Source: Christiangramia bathymodioli (GTDB taxonomy: Bacteria > Bacteroidota > Bacteroidia > Flavobacteriales > Flavobacteriaceae). Taken from it: a DNA stretch of 64,000 bases. The translations under genes and the position numbers were made by a program. The stretch spans positions 124,001 through 188,000 of the forward strand of contig SRSL01000006.1 in assembly GCA_009735695.1 (NCBI GenBank). Direction: 5' to 3'. Within the stretch, counting starts at the first letter, position 1, and each line of letters opens with the position of its first letter. The notes under the pieces were generated by a model. That model was not told the origin of the DNA. It was given only the letters and a program-made list of their open reading frames with translations, and made no database searches. Positions 50,662-58,299 of the stretch are shown piece after piece.

Positions 50662-51986
50662 TATTTCCAGGATTTAGTTTGTTGTTCTTCTTTTTCCATT
50701 AGTTCCTGAATTTTACGCTCTTCCCAGTCTGATCCGTATCCAAAAACCGAGAACCCGTGAATGGTAAGGCCTATCCCCCACCCAAATAATGGGAACCAGA
50801 ACCACTGAAATTCCCAGTAGGTGTAATAGTTCACGAAAATCAAAAAGGGTATCACTACCGCATAAGAGATCAGGTTTCCGTAGAATTCCTTTATCTCCTT
50901 AACTCGTTGTTTTGCTCTGAAATAGGCGTTTTCCTGAAGTTTATCATTCGTTTCCATAATTGAAATTTGTTTGGTTAATAGAGGCAATTTCACTCTGAAG
51001 ACCTCTTTGGTTTGTTCTATTTCCAGTTTTCTGTTGGTGACCACATCATAGCGGTTCACGATATTCTGAAGCCCTACTCCTTTCCTGTTACTCAAGACTT
51101 CCTTTTTCTGAAAGTTGTTCTCGACCACCAGGTAGCCATCCTTTTCATATATCTTGATTCTAAGCGGCTGGTCTTCGCTAACAATATTGTGTTTAATGGT
51201 GTTCTCCAGTAATAATTGAAGTGACAAAGGCACTACTTTGGCTTCTTCGTTGGTAAGCTCCTCTGGAATTTCGATGAAAATCGAATTCTCAAATCTCATC
51301 TTCAGCAACTTGATATAAGTGCTGGCAAAATTGAGTTCTTCCCTAACGCTTACCAGCTCTTTATCTTTCTGCTCCAAAACATAGCGATACACCTTGGAAA
51401 GAGAGGTGGTAAAGCGTTGAGCCTGTTCAGGATTTTCATCGATCAGCGAGGTTAATACATTCAAACTATTGAATAGGAAATGTGGATCGAGCTGGTTTTT
51501 CAAGGCATCGAACTTGGCCGATGCCGTACCTGCAATGATCTTTTGTTCCTTGACTTTCTTTTCCTGAAGGGCCTTATAAAAATAGACCAGGTGGAAAAAC
51601 AAGGATACGATGGTAGTAAAAAGGATGGGAAAGAAATAGGCATTGATATGCTCATTCTCGAGGAACTCGTCCATACTAATTCCGCTGAAAAGGGTTCTGT
51701 CAACCATTCTGCAGAAAAAGAAGCCCACCATGGTCACGGCTATGGAGCCTGCAGAGGCCAGCAAAATCGTTTTCACATTGGCTCCCTCGTAGCCTATCTT
51801 ATTCACGAACCATATAAAATAAATGCTGTTTACAAGGGTTAGCACAAAAGAATAGAAATAGTACATTCCCCAGTAGGCAGGATCGGTAAGTTTTTCGAAC
51901 CTCATGCCGCCAAAAGTAGTGTCCAGTATGATCACTATTAAACATACAACCAGGCTAATCCTTATTATTTTGAAAAATTCGTTCAT
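50661..51986 (-). CDS. LytS-type sensor histidine kinase fused to a 2TM domain
   Basis: 441 residues. Four membrane helices occupy about residues 8-140; then comes the His_kinase domain with FDALKNQLDPHFLFNSLNVL (phospho-acceptor His) and a degenerate ATPase domain (LSLQLLLENTIKHNIVS, GVGLQNIVNRYDV). After the kinase end (about residue 340) an extra unit follows, METNDKLQENAYFRAKQRV..., which is a full 2TM domain (EIKEFYGNLISYAVVIPFL, WFPLFGWGIGLTIHGFSVFG) ending in the same DWEERKIQELM tail as the next gene. The in-frame Met at this junction looks like an old start codon, so the fusion probably arose from a tandem duplicated 2TM gene. Confidence 0.9.
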   Translation of the reverse strand: MNEFFKIIRISLVVCLIVIILDTTFGGMRFEKLTDPAYWGMYYFYSFVLTLVNSIYFIWFVNKIGYEGANVKTILLASAGSIAVTMVGFFFCRMVDRTLFSGISMDEFLENEHINAYFFPILFTTIVSLFFHLVYFYKALQEKKVKEQKIIAGTASAKFDALKNQLDPHFLFNSLNVLTSLIDENPEQAQRFTTSLSKVYRYVLEQKDKELVSVREELNFASTYIKLLKMRFENSIFIEIPEELTNEEAKVVPLSLQLLLENTIKHNIVSEDQPLRIKIYEKDGYLVVENNFQKKEVLSNRKGVGLQNIVNRYDVVTNRKLEIEQTKEVFRVKLPLLTKQISIMETNDKLQENAYFRAKQRVKEIKEFYGNLISYAVVIPFLIFVNYYTYWEFQWFWFPLFGWGIGLTIHGFSVFGYGSDWEERKIQELMEKEEQQTKSWK

Positions 51987-52168
51987 TGTTTTTCTATTCT
52001 GATGCTAATTTGAGGTGATTCCCAGAAAATTTAAAAAGCTTGTTACCGAATTGTCAATTTTGACCGCTGAATCGTAAACAGGCTTTCTTTTAGCTTTTAG
52101 CTTCTGAAAATTAAATAAACTTTAACAATTAATTGAATACCTTGAAAGCAAATCCAAAAAATTAAAGA

Positions 52169-52603
52169 ATGACCATTTTTGAAGCGCTCAGGCAGGAGCA
52201 CGAGATCCAGCGAGACCTGATCAAAAAATTAGTTGAAACCGAAGGAAAGACTGAAGAACGAAAAAAGATCTTCAAAGATCTGAAGCATGAATTGAAGATT
52301 CACGAAGACGCTGAAGAGCGCCACTTTTATATTCCATTGATGGAAAAAGACCTTACCCAGGAGAAGGCAAGGCACAGCGTAGCCGAACATCACGAAATGG
52401 ATGAACTCGTAGAAAAACTGGAAGATACCGAGATGGATGCTTCTAACTGGCTGAAGATCGCCAAGGAATTACAGCATCAGCTTATTCATCATCTTGATGA
52501 AGAAGAACATGAGGTTTTCCAGATGGCTGGGAAAGTGCTTACCGAAAAGCAAAAAACGCAGCTGGCCTCAGATTATAACAAAGAGATCAAAGAGAACCGA
52601 TAA
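52169..52603 (+). CDS. Hemerythrin domain protein
   Basis: 144 residues, all helical and cytoplasmic. Predicted di-iron ligands are spread over four helices: LRQEHEIQRDLI, HELKIHEDAEERHFYIPLM, AEHHEMDELVEKL and QLIHHLDEEEHEVFQMA (His and His-x3-Glu patterns). Such proteins sense or carry oxygen, or protect iron-sulfur enzymes from oxidants and nitric oxide. It is a single gene in the opposite direction to the LytTR operon, convergent with the NADH dehydrogenase gene. Confidence 0.88.
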   Translation: MTIFEALRQEHEIQRDLIKKLVETEGKTEERKKIFKDLKHELKIHEDAEERHFYIPLMEKDLTQEKARHSVAEHHEMDELVEKLEDTEMDASNWLKIAKELQHQLIHHLDEEEHEVFQMAGKVLTEKQKTQLASDYNKEIKENR

Positions 52604-52610
52604 CTAAAAT

Positions 52611-52632
52611 TCCCCCTGCTTTTACAGGGGGA
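52611..52632. terminator. Terminator hairpin between hemerythrin and NADH dehydrogenase genes
   Basis: TCCCCCTG / CAGGGGGA with a six-base loop lies between two convergent genes. T-tracts are weak on both sides, so efficiency is uncertain. Confidence 0.7.
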
Positions 52633-52637
52633 TCCTT

Positions 52638-53945
52638 CTATACTTTTTCCTTATCAAGGCTCATTCGTTCTTCATGGCCTTTGAAAGGCCTGATGATCAG
52701 CCTGGCCGCCTTATCGTAATTGATGTAATTGTAGATCCAGTTAAAGAAAGTAACAGTTCGGTTTCGGAATCCTACCAGGAACCAAAGGTGCACAAACATC
52801 CACACGAACCAGGCAAAGAACCCGGAGAATTTCCATTTATGGAGATCAACCACCGCGCGGTTCCTACCCACCGTTGCCATGGTGCCCTTATCGAAGTATT
52901 CAAAAGCTTCCAGCTTTTCACCTCTTATTAGATGTTTAATGTTCTTCGCAAGATGTTTTCCCTGCTGAATAGCCGGCTGGGCCACCATGGGATGTCCTTT
53001 GGGATATTCCTCAGTTTTCATCACCGCTATATCCCCGATGGCAAATATGTTTTCATATCCATTCACCTGGTTAAAGGCATTCACCTCATACCGATTGGCC
53101 TTCTCGATAATGGCAGAAGCATTCAAACCTTCTACAGGTGCGCCGGTTACTCCGGCAGACCAGATGAAGGTTTCAGATTTAATGGCGAGGTCGGTATTGG
53201 TAGTAACCAAATGACCATCGTAGTTCTTCACCATCGTATTCAGGTGGATCTTCACTCCAAGTTCCGAGAGCATCTCGTGCGCCTTTCGGGAGGCATGCTC
53301 GCTCATTGGCGGCAAAACCCGGTCCAAACCTTCCAGCAAATGTATGTTCATTTCGTTCGGATTGAGGTCTGGATAATCCTTGGGAACGATATGATTACGA
53401 AGTTCAGCAATCGCGCCGCTTAATTCTACTCCGGTGGGGCCGGCACCTACCAGTACGAAATTCAAAAGAGCCTTTCGTCTTTCTGGATCATCGGTTATGG
53501 TTGCCTGTTCCAGGTTTTCGAGAATAAGACTTCTGATATTCAGTGCCTGCGGAACTGTTTTCATCCACATCCCGTATTTTTCTATACTTTTATTTCCGAA
53601 GAAATTGGTTTTAGAACCGGTTGCGATGACCAAATAATCATAAACCAAATCCCCAATACTGGTATGAACCGTATTTTTTTCCGGAGAGATCGAATTTACT
53701 TCGGCCAGTCTGAAAAAACAGCGTTCGCTGTTACGGGTGATCTTTCTTAAGGGATAAGCGATACTGTCTGGTTCCAGGCCCGAAGTTGAAACCTGGTATA
53801 ACAAGGGCTGAAATGTGTGATAATTATGGCGGTCTAATAACACCATCTGCATTTCCTCCTTCAGTATCTTTCTTGCCAAAGCCATTCCAGCAAAGCCACC
53901 TCCAACAATAACGACTCTGGGTAAATTGGTTTCTGGGATATTCAT
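52638..53945 (-). CDS. ndh: Type II NADH dehydrogenase-like NAD(P)/FAD oxidoreductase
   Basis: 435 residues. FAD-binding VVIVGGGFAGMALARKIL is at the N-terminus, followed by DRHNYHTFQPLLYQVSTSGL, the NAD-binding VLVGAGPTGVELSGAIAEL, and NIFAIGDIAVMKTEEYP toward the end. The C-terminal amphipathic/hydrophobic segment WKFSGFFAWFVWMFVHLWFL fits membrane attachment, as in NDH-2 enzymes that pass electrons from NADH to quinone without pumping protons. I start at ATG 53945 because a -7 box covers the in-frame TTG at 53966. Confidence 0.9.
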   Translation of the reverse strand: MNIPETNLPRVVIVGGGFAGMALARKILKEEMQMVLLDRHNYHTFQPLLYQVSTSGLEPDSIAYPLRKITRNSERCFFRLAEVNSISPEKNTVHTSIGDLVYDYLVIATGSKTNFFGNKSIEKYGMWMKTVPQALNIRSLILENLEQATITDDPERRKALLNFVLVGAGPTGVELSGAIAELRNHIVPKDYPDLNPNEMNIHLLEGLDRVLPPMSEHASRKAHEMLSELGVKIHLNTMVKNYDGHLVTTNTDLAIKSETFIWSAGVTGAPVEGLNASAIIEKANRYEVNAFNQVNGYENIFAIGDIAVMKTEEYPKGHPMVAQPAIQQGKHLAKNIKHLIRGEKLEAFEYFDKGTMATVGRNRAVVDLHKWKFSGFFAWFVWMFVHLWFLVGFRNRTVTFFNWIYNYINYDKAARLIIRPFKGHEERMSLDKEKV

Positions 53946-53963
53946 GAATAGGCGGGTTTTGGC

Positions 53964-53971
53964 CAAATTTA
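53964..53971 (-). promoter_or_regulatory. -7 element upstream of the NADH dehydrogenase gene
   Basis: TAAATTTG (TAnnTTTG) on the minus strand, about 19 bases upstream of the ATG. This is the same element and spacing as in front of the MarR gene. No -33 TTG is clear. Confidence 0.45.
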
Positions 53972-54069
53972 AGATTTATAGAAGTAATAGGATAGCGATT
54001 AACGTTATATTAAAGTTTTTTGTAACATAGATGAGCTTTTGACTACCTATTGATGCTAACCAAACTTTC

Positions 54070-54564
54070 GTGAACAAAGAATTAGAACATCAGTTTGTAA
54101 AGAACCTGGAAAGGCATCAGAACATCGCACATAAGATCTGCAGGATCTATACGCATGACCAGGAATCGCACAACGACCTGTTCCAGGAGATCACCATTCA
54201 GTTATGGAAAGCTTACCCCAAGTTTAGAGGCGACTCAAAATTCAGTACCTGGATGTACCGCGTGGCCTTGAACACCGCGATCACCCTGTACCGAAAGAAA
54301 AAGAGAAGCATCCAAACCCAGGACTATGACAGTGTTCATTTTAAGATCAAGGCCGAACCTTATGACGATCAGGCCGAGGTTCATTTAAAACTGATGTATG
54401 ACGCGATTCGCGAATTGAACGATATCGATAAGGCGCTTGTGTTCCTGTACCTGGAAGACAAGAATTATGCTGAGATATCGGAAACCCTTGGAATTACAGA
54501 AGTGAATGCCCGGGTAAAAATGAACAGAATAAAGACAAAATTAAAAAGCATAATTAATCCTTGA
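54070..54564 (+). CDS. ECF-type RNA polymerase sigma factor
   Basis: 164 residues with region 2 (HNDLFQEITIQLWKAYPKF, FSTWMYRVALNTAITLYRKKK) and region 4 (LNDIDKALVFLYLEDKNYAE, ISETLGITEVNARVKMNRIK). The start is GTG at 54070; there is no suitable ATG upstream or near the N-terminus. A four-helix membrane protein gene starts six bases downstream and is probably its partner. The regulon cannot be inferred. Confidence 0.9.
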   Translation: MNKELEHQFVKNLERHQNIAHKICRIYTHDQESHNDLFQEITIQLWKAYPKFRGDSKFSTWMYRVALNTAITLYRKKKRSIQTQDYDSVHFKIKAEPYDDQAEVHLKLMYDAIRELNDIDKALVFLYLEDKNYAEISETLGITEVNARVKMNRIKTKLKSIINP

Positions 54565-54570
54565 TACTAT

Positions 54571-55206
54571 ATGGATAATCTGGATCTATTAAAAAAGGAT
54601 TGGAAAAAACAGGAGGCGAACCTTCCACATCTTTCCTATGAGCAGTTATATAAAATGATATGGAACCGATCCTCGTCCATTACAAAATGGATCTTTTTCA
54701 TCAGTATCATTGAATTCCTGGGGATGTCCCTGCTCAATATATTTTTGGCAGATGAAGAATTGTACGCTCAATTGGAACTTTACAATCTTACCAACTTCAA
54801 TATAATTTACAACATCCTGCATTATGGAATAACCTTCTTTTTTATTTACAGGTTCTATATCAATTACAAAAAGATCAACGCTACAGACAATGCATCTCAA
54901 TTGATGGATAGTATCATGCGAACCAGGAAGACGGTAAAGAATTATATTGGATTTGTGCTTATTTCTGGAGCTGTAGCCTTTACCATCGCCATGATCATTA
55001 TTGCCAAAAGCGATAATCTTATTCCCGGGGAGCAGACTTCAGAAGTCTTTGGGCTTACCGAATGGCTTATTTTTATTGGAGTTTCAGTACTTATGCTGGC
55101 AATCTTGCTCGGTGGCCTTTGGCTTTTATACCGCCTTATCTACGGAATCCTTCTTCGCAGATTATATAAAAACTACAAGGAATTAAAGAGACTTGAGATG
55201 GAATAA
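54571..55206 (+). CDS. Four-helix membrane protein, probable partner of the preceding sigma factor
   Basis: 211 residues: a soluble N-terminus of about 35 residues (LLKKDWKKQEANLPHLSYEQ), then about four membrane helices (38-58, 75-95, 125-147, 165-190) and a basic C-terminal tail. I do not recognise a named domain; relatives in flavobacteria follow ECF sigma genes. The W-K-rich N-terminal segment before the first helix resembles the sigma-binding part of short anti-sigma factors, so it may regulate the preceding sigma factor. This is inferred from position and topology only. Confidence 0.72.
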   Translation: MDNLDLLKKDWKKQEANLPHLSYEQLYKMIWNRSSSITKWIFFISIIEFLGMSLLNIFLADEELYAQLELYNLTNFNIIYNILHYGITFFFIYRFYINYKKINATDNASQLMDSIMRTRKTVKNYIGFVLISGAVAFTIAMIIIAKSDNLIPGEQTSEVFGLTEWLIFIGVSVLMLAILLGGLWLLYRLIYGILLRRLYKNYKELKRLEME

Positions 55207-55208
55207 AA

Positions 55209-55240
55209 AAGATCCCGGCATGAACCGGGATCTTCTGTTT
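55209..55240. terminator. Terminator between convergent sigma-partner and acyltransferase genes
   Basis: Ten-base stem AAGATCCCGG / CCGGGATCTT with CATGAA loop and flanking A/T runs, usable from both directions. Confidence 0.9.
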
Positions 55241-55270
55241 TTCAAATTATTTTTTTCAGGATCTACTCAA

Positions 55271-56074
55271 TCAATAATCCCATCTTCGCTGCTGGTTCAG
55301 GTCTTCCATAGCCTGTATCTCCTCTGCAGGAATTACTTTCAGAAAAGAAGGATGTTGCTCAATGGCGTATTCCAGTTTTCTCACGATCTCCTCTATCGAT
55401 TCATTTTCATAATCGATATCCAGCGGTTCCTTGATCTGGAAACTTTGAAGGATACCTCGTTTTTTGATGCGAAGGCCTTTTTTATCGAAAGATCTTCGAA
55501 AGCCATCAATAACGATCGGGATCACGATTGGTTTATGATTTTTGATAATATGAGCCGTTCCTTTACGAATGGGTTTAAAAGGCTTGGTGGTTCCCTGCGG
55601 AAAGGTGATCACCCAGCCGTCTTCCAATGCCCTGCCAATATTTTCGGTATCATTGGGATTCACTTCTCTTTTGATCTCCTTTCCCTTGGATCTCCAGGTA
55701 CGCTCTACAGTGATCGCACCGGCGTAAGCCATGATCCTTGCCAGTAAACCAGCTCTCATGGTTTCCTTGGCAGCCACATAATAGATATTGAGCTTGGGTT
55801 GCCAGAGGTACCCAACATTCTTAATGCTATCTACCCTTCCACTTAAACTAGCATTAAATACATGGAACATGGCCGTAACATCGGCAAAGTAAGTTTGATG
55901 ATTCGATACGAAAAGTACATTGGTAGGAGGCAAATTCTTGATGATCTCAGAGCCTTCTATCTGCAATTCATTGAAACCGCGATATCTCCTATGGGTAAGC
56001 ACTCCGAATACTCGAATAAGCCATTTCTTTAAGATCAAATAATGTCCGAAGGGGTTCTTCTTAAATAATCCCAT
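55271..56074 (-). CDS. 1-acyl-sn-glycerol-3-phosphate acyltransferase-like protein
   Basis: 267 residues of the PlsC/LPLAT superfamily, which acylates lysophosphatidate in phospholipid synthesis. The first motif reads FVSNHQTYFADVT: His and Asp are separated by five residues, not the four of the canonical HX4D catalytic motif. The second region TFPQGTTKPFKPIRKGTAHI corresponds to the FPEGTRS block, with Gln in place of Glu. It may be a Bacteroidota subgroup with a shifted motif or with altered activity, for example on other lipids. The gene lies alone between a terminator and the Nudix gene. Confidence 0.8.
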   Translation of the reverse strand: MGLFKKNPFGHYLILKKWLIRVFGVLTHRRYRGFNELQIEGSEIIKNLPPTNVLFVSNHQTYFADVTAMFHVFNASLSGRVDSIKNVGYLWQPKLNIYYVAAKETMRAGLLARIMAYAGAITVERTWRSKGKEIKREVNPNDTENIGRALEDGWVITFPQGTTKPFKPIRKGTAHIIKNHKPIVIPIVIDGFRRSFDKKGLRIKKRGILQSFQIKEPLDIDYENESIEEIVRKLEYAIEQHPSFLKVIPAEEIQAMEDLNQQRRWDY

Positions 56075-56138
56075 GATTTTCGCTTCAATTTTGCAACTTC
56101 CGAAAAAGAATTGCCGACAAATATACTAATTTAGTTTC

Positions 56139-56780
56139 CTATTGAATTTTAATTAGCATTTCTCTTATCTCGCTCAGCATCATACCTGTAGCGCCCCAAA
56201 CCACGTATCCGTTCAATTTATAGGCAGGCACCTGTATGTTTTTAGCGTATGAGGTGGTCAGGTTTTCACTTATCAGGTTCTTATCATCCAGGAAGTCGAA
56301 AAGATTGACTTCAAGGATCTTTTCCACCTCCGATTCCTGCGGAATCATTCTTGGCGTATTTTCGACAATGCCAAGGTATGGTTGCACCCAGAAATTGGAT
56401 GGTGGAATATAGAGCTTCGTAAGTTTTTTGATCACCTGAATATGATCCCTGGGAATCCCAATTTCCTCTTCGGTTTCCCTTAAAGCGGTTTCCTGAATAT
56501 CACGATCTGTCTTCTCGAGTCTGCCCCCCGGGAAACCAACCTGGTTGGAATGCACTCCTTCGTAAGCGGTCCTAAGAATAAGGGCCAGCCTGGTAAGCTT
56601 CGCTTCATCTGGATAAAAAACCGCCATTACCCCAGCCTGTTGCGGATTGCGTTTTGCCATATCGATCTGTTCCAGTTCCCTTATCCGGAGCATTGGAGCC
56701 AGTTTTCTATGGGCAGCTTCACCGGGAAGCGGCATTTTTTTTAACTTTGAAATCCTGTTTTTAAAAATCTCGAATTCCAT
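56139..56780 (-). CDS. Nudix hydrolase, probable CoA pyrophosphatase
   Basis: 213 residues. The Nudix box is complete (GFPGGRLEKTDRDIQETALR followed by ETEEEIGI), and the preceding stretch AHRKLAPMLRI and ALILRTAYEGVHSNQVGFPGG match the CoA pyrophosphatase (NudL/YeaB) group, which cleaves CoA and its oxidised forms to phosphopantetheine and 3',5'-ADP. Its start codon overlaps that of the divergent peptidyl-prolyl isomerase gene by two bases, so their promoters must lie within each other's reading frames. Confidence 0.87.
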   Translation of the reverse strand: MEFEIFKNRISKLKKMPLPGEAAHRKLAPMLRIRELEQIDMAKRNPQQAGVMAVFYPDEAKLTRLALILRTAYEGVHSNQVGFPGGRLEKTDRDIQETALRETEEEIGIPRDHIQVIKKLTKLYIPPSNFWVQPYLGIVENTPRMIPQESEVEKILEVNLFDFLDDKNLISENLTTSYAKNIQVPAYKLNGYVVWGATGMMLSEIREMLIKIQ

Positions 56781-57552
56781 GTTTAGAAATCTTTCTTTTT
56801 TAGCAATTCTCTTTATTGCAATTTTAGCAAGTTGTGAAGATAAGGAATCTTCTTCTAAGGCTAATGCCAGGCCTACTGCCGAAGAACTTGAAAAGCAACG
56901 AAAGGAAGACTCGATTCAGCGTGCCAGGGATAGCATTTTCGAACTTCGGAAAAAGGAACTTGCGAAAAGCGACAAGGATACCAAGATCGAACAGAATCCC
57001 AAGTTCCCCATCGTCCAGGAAGAATTTATACCAACCATGATGGAATACGGGAAAGAAAATCCGGAAACCAAGGTTCGTATCAAGACCAAATTTGGAAATA
57101 TAGATGTTCAGCTTTACCGGGACACTCCTTTGCACCGGGCAAATTTCATCATGCTGGTAAAAAACGATTACTTCAACGATACTTTCTTCCACAGGGTAGC
57201 CCCGGGCTTTGTGATCCAGGGTGGTAATGCCGATAACCAGATCACAGCAAGCAACCGTGGTGATGTCGGAAATTATCTTATCCCCAGCGAATTCGATGCA
57301 GGGCACAAACATACCTACGGAGCCTTTTCAGCAGCCAAATATGCCGAACAGAACGTGAGCAAGGCTTCCTCTCCTTTTGAATTCTTTATCGTGATGGATA
57401 AGGATGGTACTCCGCACCTCAATAACGATCATACCGTATTCGGAAGAGTGATTGATGGGATGGATGTAGCCGAAAAGATCGCCCAGGTGAAAACCGGAAA
57501 TTCGGAGTGGCCAATTGATAATGTGGAAATGGATATCGAGATCCTGGAATAA
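56779..57552 (+). CDS. Peptidyl-prolyl cis-trans isomerase lipoprotein (cyclophilin type)
   Basis: 257 residues. Signal peptide and lipobox ASC-E, then a helical charged linker (KANARPTAEELEKQRKEDSI) and a cyclophilin domain from about residue 95: KFGNIDVQLYRDTPLHRANF, FFHRVAPGFVIQGG (catalytic Arg and hydrophobic pocket), and FEFFIVMDKDGTPHLNNDHT. It folds envelope or secreted proteins. The open frame extends 44 codons upstream, but the ATG at 56779 gives a correct signal peptide. It starts on the same CATG as the divergent Nudix gene and stops directly next to the convergent RDD gene, with no spacer on either side. Confidence 0.9.
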   Translation: MFRNLSFLAILFIAILASCEDKESSSKANARPTAEELEKQRKEDSIQRARDSIFELRKKELAKSDKDTKIEQNPKFPIVQEEFIPTMMEYGKENPETKVRIKTKFGNIDVQLYRDTPLHRANFIMLVKNDYFNDTFFHRVAPGFVIQGGNADNQITASNRGDVGNYLIPSEFDAGHKHTYGAFSAAKYAEQNVSKASSPFEFFIVMDKDGTPHLNNDHTVFGRVIDGMDVAEKIAQVKTGNSEWPIDNVEMDIEILE

Positions 57553-58266
57553 CTATCGCTGCGTATAGAAATTATAATCCTGAATAACGCGCTTCACGAA
57601 ATCGATCGGGCGTTCGTCTATTTTCACCTGGAGTAATTCCTCTAATTTCCGACTAAGCGAAAGGATGATATGATGCTGGCCTTCTCGCCGGGCAGTTCGG
57701 TACAGATTCTTGACCTCCTGAATATCCTTGTCGGTTAATACGGTGACCTGTGGATATTTTGGCTGATAATCTTCCGGGAGATCCACCATTAAAGTCTGGC
57801 TTAGTCCAATCTGGGATCTTTCAGAAATTACGGTGGTTCCCGCGGCGATATCACCCAGTCGCTGGCCTTTTCCATTCAAGAGAATGCTAACCACGGCCAC
57901 CCCTCCACTAGTAAGACTGATATCGATAATACGCAATAACCATCTTATCAGGTAATGTGAAAAGTGAGGCCGAGTCCCGTCTTTTCTAACCACTCGTATC
58001 TGGAGAAGCGCTTTTCCAGGGGTACGTCCATTCCAAAAGGTTTCCCAAAGCAGGTAATACAAAAATGGGGGTAAACCCAGCACCAGATAATACATGAATT
58101 CGCTGCTCCCCACATTTCCAACAGCTCCCATAGTGATGCCTGCAATGACCATATAAACCACGATGATGGCGAGGTCTACGAAAAAAGCAAGGATACGCTC
58201 CCCTATTCCCGCTACATTTTGCTCTATACTTGTATTTTGAGCGGTTTCGATTTGAAAATTATCCAT
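57553..58266 (-). CDS. RDD-family membrane protein
   Basis: 237 residues with three to four membrane segments between about residues 25 and 150. The RDD signature is present: AGIGERILAFFVDLAIIVV (Arg and Asp at the start of the first helix), ETFWNGRTPGKALLQIRVV and GKGQRLGDIAAGTTVISER. The C-terminal 70 residues are soluble (YPQVTVLTDKDIQEVKNLY). RDD proteins are implicated in transport or ion exchange, but most are uncharacterised. It is divergent, over 33 bases, from the SpoIIM-DUF58 operon with which RDD genes often occur in Bacteroidota. Confidence 0.88.
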   Translation of the reverse strand: MDNFQIETAQNTSIEQNVAGIGERILAFFVDLAIIVVYMVIAGITMGAVGNVGSSEFMYYLVLGLPPFLYYLLWETFWNGRTPGKALLQIRVVRKDGTRPHFSHYLIRWLLRIIDISLTSGGVAVVSILLNGKGQRLGDIAAGTTVISERSQIGLSQTLMVDLPEDYQPKYPQVTVLTDKDIQEVKNLYRTARREGQHHIILSLSRKLEELLQVKIDERPIDFVKRVIQDYNFYTQR

Positions 58267-58299
58267 TAAATATGTTACTTTGGGTTTAATTCAGAAAAA

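Noticed and set aside
52053-52101. GTCAA-tt-TTGAC inverted repeat and TTTTAGC tandem repeat as regulator sites for the LytTR operon
   Set aside because: Short and in AT-rich DNA; the tandem repeat does not match a LytTR consensus I can name. Too little to call as features.
52932-53423. 163-codon plus-strand frame antisense to the NADH dehydrogenase gene
   Set aside because: Antisense to FAD/NAD-binding motifs; no recognisable domain or start signal.
55193-55747. 184-codon plus-strand frame antisense to the acyltransferase gene
   Set aside because: Reads through a strong terminator hairpin and lies over conserved acyltransferase motifs on the other strand.
56824-57312. 162-codon minus-strand frame antisense to the peptidyl-prolyl isomerase gene
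   Set aside because: Antisense to conserved cyclophilin motifs; no family features.
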